Below, in pieces: positions 1-7,749 of a DNA stretch of 24,232 nucleotides; position 1 is the first letter of the stretch; every line of letters starts with the position of its first letter. Source of the stretch: a virus; IMG/VR virus record IMGVR_UViG_3300031857_001352, positions 1 to 24,232 of that record. The stretch is one strand, 5' to 3'. The position numbers were made by a program, and so were the translations under genes. The notes below the pieces were generated by a model that saw nothing but the letters and a program-made list of their open reading frames with translations, ran no database searches and was not told the origin of the DNA.

Positions 1-275
1 ACCCAAATTCAGACATTTGGACATTAAGTGTAAAATCAAAAAGCGGTGATCCAATAACCGTTCATTTGAGGGAGTTGGACAGATTAGCATTCAAGAGTGT
101 TTCTGCATTAATTGCCAAAGATGAATTGTTAGGAGTTGAAAGTTTTTTGAAAACATTGTGGGTTGGCGGTGATGATGTGAAGTTGATTACGGATGATTTC
201 ACAGCATTGAGAAGTGCGGCCATCACTATTTTACCGATGTTACAAGCTGAGGCAGGTGAATTAAAAAAAAATTAA
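1..275 (+). CDS. Tail assembly chaperone, zero-frame product (5' partial)
   Basis: The frame is open from the first bases of the window (codons from base 3) to a TAA at 273-275, so the gene begins upstream; the TTG at 66 is internal. About 90 residues are visible. Position directly before the tape measure gene and the frameshift at its end (see next entry) identify it as the gpG/gp13-type tail assembly chaperone, which coats the tape measure protein before tail tube polymerisation. The protein is small and charged, with no recognisable catalytic motif, as is normal for this family, whose sequences diverge quickly. The identification rests mainly on position and on the frameshift architecture, and much less on residue identity. 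Confidence 0.75.
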   Translation, partial: PNSDIWTLSVKSKSGDPITVHLRELDRLAFKSVSALIAKDELLGVESFLKTLWVGGDDVKLITDDFTALRSAAITILPMLQAEAGELKKN

Positions 276-445
276 ATTCTGCAAAGAGTTTATTGGAAAC
301 GGATGAGTTCGCACGTCAAAATGCACTTATCCGTTTTTATTTTAGAATTGAGCCAAACACATTGACAGATGATGAGTGGGCAGCAGCGATTGAAGAAATA
401 ATGTTTGTTTTAAAGTTTAACGGAACAATACAAGAAAAGAAATGA
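1..445 (+). CDS. Tail assembly chaperone, -1 frameshift fusion (gpGT-like; 5' partial)
   Basis: A second frame (-1 relative to the zero frame) is open only from 260 to its TGA at 443-445. It encodes about 57 protein-like residues, including DEFARQNALIRFYFRIEP and a DDEWAAAIEEI helix. It has no ATG before the final third. The -1 frame has a stop at 257-259, so the switch must occur between 260 and 275, exactly where nine A residues lie. Tandem -1 slippage there gives a fusion reading ...GEL-KKK-LNSAK... and ending at the ATGA overlap with the tape measure start. This is the conserved G/GT arrangement of long-tailed phages: the long form bridges chaperone and tape measure. The frameshift itself is inferred, but the frame structure is seen directly. 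Confidence 0.8.
263..271 (+). promoter_or_regulatory. A9 slippery site for -1 frameshifting
   Basis: Nine consecutive A residues follow TT. In the zero frame they read TTA-AAA-AAA-AAT-TAA, giving a classic A-AAA-AAA slippery heptamer at 263-269 four bases before the zero-frame stop. Ribosomal -1 slippage or transcriptional slippage on the homopolymer would both yield the fusion. No clear downstream pseudoknot was identified by eye. Confidence 0.75.
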
Positions 446-1845
446 ATAATTCAGTAGAATACATATTAAGTTTAAAGGATAGGTTCAGTAGCGGCATTAA
501 ATCGGCAACTAATGAAACTGAGAAACTGAATGGTGCTATGGGTACTACTCAAAAGTTAGCACTTGGTATTGGTGCTGCTATTGGTGCTATTGGAGGCGGA
601 TTAATTGCAAGAGAAATTGTAAATACAACTGCTGCAATGGAAGGATTGCAAAATCAATTAAACTTTGCGAGTGGTTCAGCCGAACAAGGGGCAAGAGATT
701 TTAATTATTTGCGTAAAACATCTGAAGAGATGGGGCTTGATTTATTAAGTGCAACGCAAGGATTTGTAGGTTTAGCAGCATCATTTAGAGGCACATCTAT
801 TGAAGGGCAAGCGGTAAGAGATGTATTTGAGGGAATGGCAATGGCTTCAACCGTAAATCACATGACTGCAGAACAAACAGCACAAGCGTTTAAAGCATTG
901 TCAGATATGGCAGGAAAAGGGGTTGTTTCAATGGAAGAATTAAGAGGGCAGTTAGGTGATGCTGGATTAAAAGGTGCGTTTAAAATAGCTGCTGATGCAA
1001 TGGGAATGACTACAATGGAATTGAATAAATTTGTTGCAGATGGAAAATTAATGAGTGAAGATTTTATTCCAAAGTTTGCAGCACAATTAAAAAAAGAATT
1101 TGCAGGAGGGATGAAAGATGCAACAGAAAGTTTAACATCAAGGTTAAACAGAATGAACAACGCATTTTTAGAGATTAAATTAACTCTTGGAGAATTGTTT
1201 ATGCCAATAATTCAAGGAACTATTAAAGTAATAACATCACTTACAAATTTTGTTAGAGAACACGCAGTAGCAATAGCATTTTTAGGAGGTACATTAGCAG
1301 GGGCAGCAGGTGCATTATTACTTTACAATACATATTTAGCAGTAACAAAAGCTATAATGGTAGGCAAGTTAGTTTATGCAGTTTGGAGTTTAGCCGCAGC
1401 ATTGGAGGGTACAACGGTTGCACAATGGTTATTAAATTCAGCAACAGCATTTTTTGCAGGGTTGACAGGAGTTGGAGTGTTTTTGGTAGCAGCAGGAGCA
1501 GCCGCAGCATTAGCAGTTGGTATTTATGCAGCTAAATCCGCACAAGATAAATTGAATAAGTCAATGTCTGACCAACCAAGTGCCACAAGTGCAGTATCTC
1601 CATTAAATAAACAAATAGCAGGTAAACCAACCCCAACAAATAGCACAACATCCAAAGCAGGAACAAGTACAACCGCAGTAGAAAGCAGAGGAGTTCAAAA
1701 CTTTAATATTTCAATCAATAAATTAGTAGAGCAAATTACGCTAACAGCAACAACAATTAAAGAGGGCAAGAATGAGATTAAGGATGCGGTTGCTGAGGCA
1801 TTATTGGCGGCAGTAAATGATTTCCAACTTTTAGCAACAAAATAA
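442..1845 (+). CDS. Tape measure protein
   Basis: 467 residues. It sets tail length and is threaded through the tail tube. The N-terminal two thirds match the phage tape measure domain: residues about 60-215 carry the typical pattern of small-residue helices (AMEGLQNQL, GFVGLAASF, then SMEELRGQLGDA with ALSDMAGKG before it, then KLMSEDFIPKFAAQL). Hydrophobic Ala/Gly-rich helices lie at about 275-300 and 335-365, as in tape measure proteins that reach the host membrane. A Ser/Thr/Pro-rich linker follows, then a short helical tail. The start overlaps the chaperone frameshift stop (ATGA at 442-445). It is short for the family; by the usual ~0.15 nm per residue it implies a tail of roughly 70 nm. 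Confidence 0.92.
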   Translation: MNNSVEYILSLKDRFSSGIKSATNETEKLNGAMGTTQKLALGIGAAIGAIGGGLIAREIVNTTAAMEGLQNQLNFASGSAEQGARDFNYLRKTSEEMGLDLLSATQGFVGLAASFRGTSIEGQAVRDVFEGMAMASTVNHMTAEQTAQAFKALSDMAGKGVVSMEELRGQLGDAGLKGAFKIAADAMGMTTMELNKFVADGKLMSEDFIPKFAAQLKKEFAGGMKDATESLTSRLNRMNNAFLEIKLTLGELFMPIIQGTIKVITSLTNFVREHAVAIAFLGGTLAGAAGALLLYNTYLAVTKAIMVGKLVYAVWSLAAALEGTTVAQWLLNSATAFFAGLTGVGVFLVAAGAAAALAVGIYAAKSAQDKLNKSMSDQPSATSAVSPLNKQIAGKPTPTNSTTSKAGTSTTAVESRGVQNFNISINKLVEQITLTATTIKEGKNEIKDAVAEALLAAVNDFQLLATK

Positions 1846-1847
1846 AT

Positions 1848-2525
1848 ATGGCAGAGTTTTTTTTACCACAAGTAATACAAAAAAATAACGAAAAAACTTT
1901 AATAAAGGGATTTGGTTTGCCATTGGTACAGCGTGCTATAATTGCAGCAAATACTTTATCTATAAAAACCGATAAACCCGATAAAACAAGTTACTTTGGC
2001 ACACCTATTTATGGTTCATTGTTTATTGTAATGCCAAGTTATAAAGAGTATGAGTACAATCCTATTGAAAAAAAATATCAAGAAACTTTAGGGCCAGTAG
2101 GTTTAGCAAGTAATTTTTTTGATGGCAATAACGATGGATTATTATTAGACAACGTAATAATTGATGTTACCAAAAATAGACAAATTGTAACAACAGACAT
2201 AAGTGGATTTAATCGAGGCACAGTAAAAGAGTTTATAAATAACGGAGATTACACAATTAATATTCGTGGTTTTTTTGCAACTAAAAATCCTGACGAAGCA
2301 CCTTTGGTAGATACAGGCATACTTGCTTCTTATTGCTCAGCCCCAGTTACATTGCAAATTACAAATACATTTTTAAATAGAATATTTACGGTCAACAATA
2401 TTGTTGTTACCAACTTAACAATGTCGCAACAAGTAGGGCTTAGGAATGTTCAATATTTTGAAATTTCAGCACTTTCAGATAACCCTTTTGATTTGAAACA
2501 ACAAGATGAACAGGCTAATCAATAA
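1848..2525 (+). CDS. DUF6046-like tail/baseplate protein
   Basis: 225 residues, starting 3 bases after the tape measure stop. The central part (residues about 95-215) has the features of DUF6046, a family found next to the tape measure in Bacteroidota phages: a LLLDNVIIDV strand, a TDISGFNRGTVKEFI segment and a GDYTINIRGFF strand, followed by a segment about rigid placement of strands ending in YFEISALSDNPFDL. Position between tape measure and hub suggests a tail-tube-end or baseplate role, comparable to the DNA-circularisation/gp53-like proteins of other phages. The family assignment is from memory and the exact role is not known. The next gene starts inside its 3' end (overlap 20 bp). Confidence 0.65.
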   Translation: MAEFFLPQVIQKNNEKTLIKGFGLPLVQRAIIAANTLSIKTDKPDKTSYFGTPIYGSLFIVMPSYKEYEYNPIEKKYQETLGPVGLASNFFDGNNDGLLLDNVIIDVTKNRQIVTTDISGFNRGTVKEFINNGDYTINIRGFFATKNPDEAPLVDTGILASYCSAPVTLQITNTFLNRIFTVNNIVVTNLTMSQQVGLRNVQYFEISALSDNPFDLKQQDEQANQ

Positions 2526-3489
2526 AATAAAAATAACACAATTGGGAGATGGCAGAAGTGCTATCTATGAATGGTTTGAAATCAACAATATTAGGATTGA
2601 AAAAAGTTGGGATAAGCAAACACAAACAGCAAAAATATTACTTCCGAGAAATATAAAATACAATAAAAAAAACATTTACGAAGGAGAAAATGCTTTGCTC
2701 AGGCGAGGTGATAAAATAGAAATATTTGGAGGTTACTATCCTAATTTAACTCCACTATTTACAGGTTATATTTCTAAGATTGGAAACAATGTGCCAGTGG
2801 AAATATTATGTGAGGATGCAATGTTTATTTTAAAGCAAACAATAGCACCAAATACAAGTTATCCAACGGTAAATTTGAAAGTATTTATGGCAAAGATAAT
2901 GGAAAAGTCAACCATTCCATTTGAGGTCATAGATGCACAGATAGGGGCAATAAGAACGCAGTCAGCAAGTATTGGATTGATACTTGAAAAGCTAAGGACA
3001 GACTATGGATTGTTTTCTTACATTAAAAATGGAAAATTAAGAGTTGGATTTGCCTATTATCAAAACGAAAGCACAACAGAAACATTTTTATTTGAAAGAC
3101 AAATTATTGATACAGGAAACCTCCGTTATCTAAAAAAAGACGATGTTAAAGTTAAATTAGTTGGAACGATTATAAAGACAGATAACTCAAGAGAGGAATA
3201 TAATTATGGTGATCCAACAGGCGATGTCAGGTCGATATTTCAGTACGGAGGAACAAAAGCAGAATTAGACTTTAAGGCAAATCAATTCTTAGAACAAATG
3301 AATTACACAGGTTACTATGGTTCATTTCTTACTTTTGTTGAGCCAAAAGTTGAGCCCGGTGATTTTGTAGAATTGGATTCGTATATTTACCCGGAGAGAA
3401 AAGGAAAGTACATTGCAAAAGCAGTAACAACAGAATTGGGATTTGGTGGAGGCAGACAGAACATTGAATTAGAAAGAAGAATAAGTTAA
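2506..3489 (+). CDS. Baseplate hub protein (gpD / gp27-like)
   Basis: 327 residues, mostly beta strands. Features fit the phage late-control-D / T4 gp27 hub fold: an N-terminal barrel with a GDKIEIFGGY strand and a TGYISKIG strand (residues about 68-92), an EILCEDAMFILKQT helix, a middle domain, and a C-terminal barrel with EPGDFVELDS and GKYIAKAVTTE. Hubs form the trimeric platform that holds the central spike, which is the next gene. It overlaps the upstream gene by 20 bp and the downstream gene by one base (TAATG), so the three are probably translationally coupled. No lysozyme domain is present. Assignment is by position and strand pattern; sequence identity to named hubs is low. Confidence 0.7.
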   Translation: MNRLINKIKITQLGDGRSAIYEWFEINNIRIEKSWDKQTQTAKILLPRNIKYNKKNIYEGENALLRRGDKIEIFGGYYPNLTPLFTGYISKIGNNVPVEILCEDAMFILKQTIAPNTSYPTVNLKVFMAKIMEKSTIPFEVIDAQIGAIRTQSASIGLILEKLRTDYGLFSYIKNGKLRVGFAYYQNESTTETFLFERQIIDTGNLRYLKKDDVKVKLVGTIIKTDNSREEYNYGDPTGDVRSIFQYGGTKAELDFKANQFLEQMNYTGYYGSFLTFVEPKVEPGDFVELDSYIYPERKGKYIAKAVTTELGFGGGRQNIELERRIS

Positions 3490-4010
3490 TGAGCAATCAA
3501 GCGACAGACATAAGAGAGGCAATAAGGGCATTATCAGGGATGGATCAACTATCCTATGAAACATTAATTTGTAAAGTGAAGTCAGTTGATGAGCCTAATT
3601 TTACTTGTGAGTGTGAGCCTATTGATGGGAGTGCAGATTTCTTTGGAGTGTTGTTAAATGCGGATAAAAAAAAGGGATTTGTTTTGATTCCAAAGGTGGG
3701 CAGTTTTGTTGTGGTTACTCAGATGAGTGAAACAACAAGTTGTGTAGTTATGGTTAGCGAAGTATCACAGGTTTATATTGCAGGAGATGAAAATGGGGGG
3801 TTGGTTAAGGTTCAAGATTTGACAAGTAAATTAAATGCTTTAGAAAATAAAGTAAATTCATTAATTATAGCGTGTGCAAGTCAAGTTGTTACTCTTGCAC
3901 CAAGTGGAGTATTTGCATTAGCACCATTTTTTACAAGTGTAACACCATTAATACCAACTCAACAAATAGAAATAGAAAACACAAAAGTTAAACACGGAAA
4001 TGGAGGCTAA
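3489..4010 (+). CDS. Baseplate spike / gpV-gp5 OB-domain-like protein
   Basis: 173 residues. The N-terminal part (residues about 20-95) looks like the OB fold of spike proteins: CKVKSVDEPNFTCECEPID, a GVLLNADKKKGFVLIPKVGS segment and a VVVTQMSE strand, with the 'P-KVGS-V-V' pattern common in gpV and gp5 N-terminal domains. A short coiled segment (LTSKLNALENKVNSLI) and a hydrophobic C-terminus follow. It would attach to the hub encoded just upstream and form the central puncturing tip. No beta-helix repeats or metal-binding HxH tip are apparent, so the tip is short or supplied by another protein. It overlaps the next gene by 11 bp. Confidence 0.65.
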   Translation: MSNQATDIREAIRALSGMDQLSYETLICKVKSVDEPNFTCECEPIDGSADFFGVLLNADKKKGFVLIPKVGSFVVVTQMSETTSCVVMVSEVSQVYIAGDENGGLVKVQDLTSKLNALENKVNSLIIACASQVVTLAPSGVFALAPFFTSVTPLIPTQQIEIENTKVKHGNGG

Positions 4011-4302
4011 AGACTTTTTACAAAACAGCGATTTTGATTTATTAATCAAAGATGGTGATTTACAGATAGGGTTATCAGATGAAGACCATATAATTGACAT
4101 AGTAAATTCTAATCCCGGAGATTGGAAAGAATATGTATTGTGTGGTGTTGGAATTAACAACTATCTTAATAGTTCAGGTATGGAGATATTTGTTCAAAAA
4201 GAAATTGCAGTGCAGTTGGAGAGAGATGGCTACAAACAAATAAATGTAGATTTCAAAGATACAAATTCATTTAATTTCTCAGTCGATGCAGTACGAAGTT
4301 AA
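4000..4302 (+). CDS. gp25/gpW-like baseplate wedge protein
   Basis: 100 residues, the usual size of the gp25-like family. The N-terminus carries the family pattern 'DFDLLIKDGDLQIGLSDEDH' followed by IIDIVNSNPGDWKEY and a CGVGINNYLNSSG segment, matching the Bacteroidota version of gpW/gp25 (DGD, GE/DWKE, GVGI, YL). In contractile injection systems this small protein joins sheath and wedge. Its presence argues for a contractile tail, although no large wedge gene (gp6/gpJ) is seen between here and the fibre gene. It overlaps both neighbours (11 bp and 17 bp). Confidence 0.7.
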   Translation: MEAKDFLQNSDFDLLIKDGDLQIGLSDEDHIIDIVNSNPGDWKEYVLCGVGINNYLNSSGMEIFVQKEIAVQLERDGYKQINVDFKDTNSFNFSVDAVRS

Positions 4303-4771
4303 GAATGGACAGACTATTTATGATGTTGCGGTGGTGGTGTATGGTTCGCCACAATATGCGGTTAAATTAAGTGTTGATAACAACATAGATATTACAGATA
4401 GCATTGATGGACTTAGCTTGTATTATGACGAAAAAATTAAGGCAAATGTAATAGCAAGAAGTATTGTTCAGTCGGAGGTGTTAAGCCAACCTGATAACAA
4501 CTATTTGATTAAAAGTTTGCAAAGCATTTATGATTTGGCATTGCAGTTTGGTTATGGGTTGGATAGGTTGGTGGAGTTTGTTTCTACAACAGGGATGAAT
4601 TACACTAATTTTAGCAATGCAGGGCAAACAATAGTAGTTACACAACAGAACACTGATTTGCCGAGAAATCTTAACTTTGCAACGCAATTTGTAATGCAAG
4701 AAATTAGATTTTTGTTACAAGAGAATGGATTTTATTTATTGCAAGAAGATGGTTCAAAAATAATAATATAA
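4286..4771 (+). CDS. LysM-like tail protein (gpX / gp53-like)
   Basis: 161 residues. The N-terminus reads YEVKNGQTIYDVAVVVYGS, followed about 20 residues later by a hydrophobic strand and an I-D-GLSLYYDEKI turn. This is the LysM-like pattern found in tail protein X and in baseplate adaptors (V-G-T-hydrophobic-D-A, YG, then N-I-L-G). A second similar unit may follow at residues about 72-115 (SLQSIYDLALQFGYGLDRL). The C-terminus is short and hydrophilic. The start lies inside the upstream gp25-like gene and the stop is 1 base before the fibre start. In phages such proteins hold the baseplate at the tube end; peptidoglycan binding is possible but not required. Confidence 0.6.
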   Translation: MQYEVKNGQTIYDVAVVVYGSPQYAVKLSVDNNIDITDSIDGLSLYYDEKIKANVIARSIVQSEVLSQPDNNYLIKSLQSIYDLALQFGYGLDRLVEFVSTTGMNYTNFSNAGQTIVVTQQNTDLPRNLNFATQFVMQEIRFLLQENGFYLLQEDGSKIII

Positions 4772-4772
4772 T

Positions 4773-7001
4773 ATGGCAGATTTACCAATAAGCGGATTAC
4801 CCTCAGCAGGGGCATTAGCAGGCACAGAGCCTATTCCAATAGTTCAGAGTGGTGCAACAAAGCAGACAACGGTTCAAGATATTGCAGACTTAGCAGGAAC
4901 ACCGCTAACAGCAGACGAATTAGATGCGATACAAGGCTCAAGTTTGCCGAGTTCGAGCAATGTATTTATTACAGATTCGGCACAGACCTTCACCAAAGAT
5001 GCAAACAACAATGTATTTTACAATGGGGTTACAGCGACATTAGGAACGGGGTGTGCTAAAAATACATTTTATCAAGGTTCGGCTACAATAGTTTTTGGGG
5101 ATGGTTGTACGAATAATATAGTTGAGCAAGAAAACAACGTAATAACATTAGGGGATAGTTGTTTGGCTAATAGATTTGGGATTGGTTGTGGTACATTAGT
5201 TTTTGGTGATGGGTGCGGTAATAATATAGTTGAGCAAGAATGTAATATAATAACATTAGGTGATAATTGTCAGGCTAATAGATTTGGGATTGGTTGTGGT
5301 ACATTAGTATTAGGTATTGGAAGTGCCCAAAATGTATTTGGAAATGCAATTGATAACTTAACATTAGGGGATAGTTGTGCAAATAATACATTTGAAAACA
5401 ATGTAAGAAATATAATTTTTGGCGATAATTTACGAAGAACATTAGTACGTTCAGGCGACTATGCAAGTTTAGATTTAACAGCAAGTCCAACATTTGATTT
5501 TCTTTATTCACTTGCTTATCCGAGTGAGATTTACTTAGGTTCAGATGGGCAACCATACCACCGCTATTATGATGGTGCTAATAATCAAGATGTAATTACA
5601 TTGTTAGTATCACCTTACACCGTTTCTTATATTGGAGGTGGAAGTGGTAGTGGCATTCCTAAAGCAACTGCAAGTGGCACAGATACATACACAGCAACAA
5701 TATCAGGAGTTGCCTCTTATACTGATGGAGATACTTATTTAATAAGGTTTACCAATGGAAATACAACGTCAGCAACATTAAATATTAATTCACTTGGTGC
5801 TAAGACATTATACAGAAACAATGATGGTGCTATAATAGGTGGTGATTTTTGGGATGGTGGAGAAATGTTGTGTGTTTACAATTCTACATTAAACGGATTT
5901 CAATGTATAGGCACTTCACCTAATAGTATATTTGCTTACGTTACTAATGCTGCTAGCGTAAGCATTACAAAAGGGCAAGTGGTTTATGCGTTTGGTGGCA
6001 CAGGGGATAGAATGACAGTTAAATTAGCTAACAATTCAACAGATGCAACATCTGCAAGAACAGTTGGAGTAGTGTTCTCAGCAAGTATAGGGGCAAATCA
6101 AAAAGGTATCATTATATTGCAAGGTTTAATTGATGGATTAAGTATATTGGGTTCACCATTTGTTGATGGTGATAGTGTTTATTTAGGTTCTACGAATGGC
6201 TCAATAACAAGGACAAAACAATATGCACCAAATCATTTAGTTTACATAGGCACAGTAACGACTGCAAGTGCAGGTTCTGCAGGTCGTATGTATGTAAAGA
6301 TTCAGAATGGTTATGAGATGGATGAACTGCACGATGTATCAGCTCAAACACCGGCAAACAAAGATGGATTGTTTTACAACACAACAACTTCATTATGGGA
6401 GTCAAGGCAAGTTGCTGCAACGGATATTAATGCCAATGTTAGCAATACTGAATTTGGGTATTTAGATGGTGTTACAGGTGCTATTCAAACACAATTAGAT
6501 GCAAAATTAGACTTAGTAAGGGCATCTAATTTAATTGACATTGCAACAGATGGTGCAGCAACAAGCGGAACATCTAATACTTATTCAACAGGCGGATTAA
6601 TAACACCAAGTCAGATATTGGCAGGGGATGCTATTGAAATATTTACACTTGTAAGAAAATCAGCAGCAAACGGAACAGTTACAATTAGGTTGTATGCAAA
6701 TACAACGAATGATTTAATAAGTGGTACACCAATATTGATAGGTGCATCAGCCGCCATAGCAGCAGCAACAAGACAAACCTATTTTACAAGGTGGTTAAGA
6801 ATAAAAGTTAAGGCGGGAACTGGTGCAGGTACGGAGGTTCAAAACACAGCAACAACAACGCAAACAGATTCTACAAACGCAACAACAGCACCAAGCACAC
6901 TTGCTATTGATTGGACAGTTAACCAATATTTAATTGTTGCAATTCAGAATAGTAGCGGTTCAGATTCATCAGTATCAACAATGTTAAAAGTAAGGAGGTA
7001 A
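4773..7001 (+). CDS. Tail fibre / receptor-binding protein with beta-helix-like repeats
   Basis: 742 residues. Residues 1-45 (PISGLPSAGALAGTEPIPIV and a QDIADLAGT motif) are typical of fibre N-termini that attach to the baseplate. Residues about 88-225 hold Gly/Asp/Cys/Asn-rich repeats with a core such as LGDSCLANRF or FGDGCTNNIV; two successive 36-residue copies are nearly identical. This fits a repeated beta-solenoid stalk. Then come a GYLDGVTGAIQTQLDAK segment (about 565-580), widespread in fibre stalks of these phages, and a Thr/Ala-rich C-terminal domain (about 590-742) without a recognised enzymatic motif. It is the largest structural gene here and probably the main host-range determinant. 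Confidence 0.8.
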   Translation: MADLPISGLPSAGALAGTEPIPIVQSGATKQTTVQDIADLAGTPLTADELDAIQGSSLPSSSNVFITDSAQTFTKDANNNVFYNGVTATLGTGCAKNTFYQGSATIVFGDGCTNNIVEQENNVITLGDSCLANRFGIGCGTLVFGDGCGNNIVEQECNIITLGDNCQANRFGIGCGTLVLGIGSAQNVFGNAIDNLTLGDSCANNTFENNVRNIIFGDNLRRTLVRSGDYASLDLTASPTFDFLYSLAYPSEIYLGSDGQPYHRYYDGANNQDVITLLVSPYTVSYIGGGSGSGIPKATASGTDTYTATISGVASYTDGDTYLIRFTNGNTTSATLNINSLGAKTLYRNNDGAIIGGDFWDGGEMLCVYNSTLNGFQCIGTSPNSIFAYVTNAASVSITKGQVVYAFGGTGDRMTVKLANNSTDATSARTVGVVFSASIGANQKGIIILQGLIDGLSILGSPFVDGDSVYLGSTNGSITRTKQYAPNHLVYIGTVTTASAGSAGRMYVKIQNGYEMDELHDVSAQTPANKDGLFYNTTTSLWESRQVAATDINANVSNTEFGYLDGVTGAIQTQLDAKLDLVRASNLIDIATDGAATSGTSNTYSTGGLITPSQILAGDAIEIFTLVRKSAANGTVTIRLYANTTNDLISGTPILIGASAAIAAATRQTYFTRWLRIKVKAGTGAGTEVQNTATTTQTDSTNATTAPSTLAIDWTVNQYLIVAIQNSSGSDSSVSTMLKVRR
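5112..5327 (+). repeat. Two tandem 108-bp direct repeats in the fibre gene
   Basis: The segment starting AATAATATAGTTGAGCAAG at 5112 recurs at 5220, a period of 108 bp or 36 codons. Both copies contain the identical stretches AATAATATAGTTGAGCAAGA and GCTAATAGATTTGGGATTGG. The high DNA identity, beyond what the protein needs, suggests recent duplication or homogenisation within the fibre stalk. Confidence 0.85.
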
Positions 7002-7003
7002 AT

Positions 7004-7171
7004 ATGCAAATAAACGAATTAAATGTAACAAGTAATTATGTAGAGGTATTAGATGAAACTTCTGCACACATAGAGTTAGAGGGTTGTTTAAGATTAGTAA
7101 ATTTAAAAGATACTGAATTTAAAACAATCGAAGAATTAAAAATAGCAGTTGAAAGTTTGAAATTCGATTAA
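7004..7171 (+). CDS. Hypothetical 55-residue protein after the fibre gene
   Basis: A small gene with ATG at 7004 and TAA at 7169-7171. The product begins MQINELNVTSNYVEVLDE and ends with a helical IEELKIAVESLKFD. It starts 2 bases after the fibre stop, and the fibre's final Arg-Arg codons create an AAGGAGGT sequence 5 bases upstream of the ATG. That would be a perfect Shine-Dalgarno site, though Bacteroidota rarely rely on one. The tight linkage and coding-like composition support a real gene, perhaps a fibre chaperone or assembly factor by position. No family is recognised. Confidence 0.6.
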   Translation: MQINELNVTSNYVEVLDETSAHIELEGCLRLVNLKDTEFKTIEELKIAVESLKFD

Positions 7172-7184
7172 ATAATTATATTTG
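7156..7184 (+). promoter_or_regulatory. Bacteroidota-type promoter before the lysis module
   Basis: TTTG at 7156-7159, a 17-bp spacer, then TATATTTG at 7177-7184, a full match to the TAnnTTTG -7 element. It overlaps the end of the preceding gene and lies 12 bases before the ATG at 7197, so transcription would begin in a very short leader. Confidence 0.65.
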
Positions 7185-7196
7185 TCAAAAAAAACT

Positions 7197-7367
7197 ATGA
7201 AACTTTGGAAAAATTATCAATGGGAAATACTAATAATGATATTATTATTATTTGCTATCAACTTAGTGATAACAAGGGATGCCTTTGGAATTACAGCTTT
7301 ATTGATAGCATTTGCATTAGTGCTACATTTGTTTGCAATGGTATTATATTCTATATTGAATGATTAG
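7197..7367 (+). CDS. Small two-helix membrane protein
   Basis: 56 residues from ATG 7197; an in-frame TTG at 7182 lies within the promoter and is unlikely to be used. Two hydrophobic segments are seen, about residues 10-25 and 31-52, with Lys/Trp at the N-terminus. Size and topology resemble small holins or antiholins, and it opens a module that holds a putative endolysin and spanin. No sequence family is recognised, so the holin role is only suggested by context. It overlaps the next gene (ATG at 7360). Confidence 0.6.
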   Translation: MKLWKNYQWEILIMILLLFAINLVITRDAFGITALLIAFALVLHLFAMVLYSILND

Positions 7368-7749
7368 CCTAATCTACATACTTGTAATGTTATCCGCCAT
7401 TGCTAAGGCAGGGATGGATAAGATTAACTTTCACTTTTACGAGAGTGTATTTTCTAAGTTGAGCCATAGATTTTGGAATAGTGAATATAGTTGGCAAAAT
7501 AAGTGGAGAGATGGCAACATCGAGTTAGGCGAAGATTATCCGTTCAGTTCTACCTTGTTTGTTTTCTTAACCGATGGTTGGCACTTGCTACAATTCATAT
7601 TTTTGAATACCTTTTTTTTAGCGTTATTTTTGATTGCCTTGCACGATTTCGGTTATCGTGAAGCAATCGTACATCTGATTTTATTAAGAGCCTTATTTGG
7701 GTTTACATTTGAATTATTTTTTAAATACATTTTTGCAAGTAAGTTATGA
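7360..7749 (+). CDS. Conserved phage membrane protein
   Basis: 129 residues. It starts with a hydrophobic helix (SLIYILVMLSAIA, residues 3-15), then a polar part with aromatic residues (FHFYESVFSKL, then FWNSEYSWQNKWRDG). Two or three hydrophobic segments follow in the C-terminal half (about 68-95 and 100-126). Proteins with this S-x-x-WxNK-W/Y pattern are recalled from Bacteroidota phages and host genomes, always without known function. Position inside the lysis module suggests a membrane role in lysis or in superinfection exclusion. It overlaps the upstream gene by 8 bp and the downstream gene by 4 bp (ATGA). Confidence 0.6.
   Translation: MISLIYILVMLSAIAKAGMDKINFHFYESVFSKLSHRFWNSEYSWQNKWRDGNIELGEDYPFSSTLFVFLTDGWHLLQFIFLNTFFLALFLIALHDFGYREAIVHLILLRALFGFTFELFFKYIFASKL

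Noticed and set aside
858-1160. Antisense open frame under the tape measure gene, and similar minus-strand frames elsewhere
   Set aside because: They are shadows of + strand coding in AT-rich DNA, lack family resemblance, promoters and A-rich leaders. No minus-strand gene could be supported anywhere in the window.
5112-5327. CRISPR-like direct repeats
   Set aside because: The repeats are long, adjacent, in frame and encode fibre solenoid units; there are no spacers or cas genes.
6991-7000. Perfect Shine-Dalgarno sequence before the ATG at 7004
   Set aside because: It is formed by the last Arg-Arg and stop codons of the fibre gene, and the other genes here do not use such sites. It is noted in the gene entry but not called as a feature.
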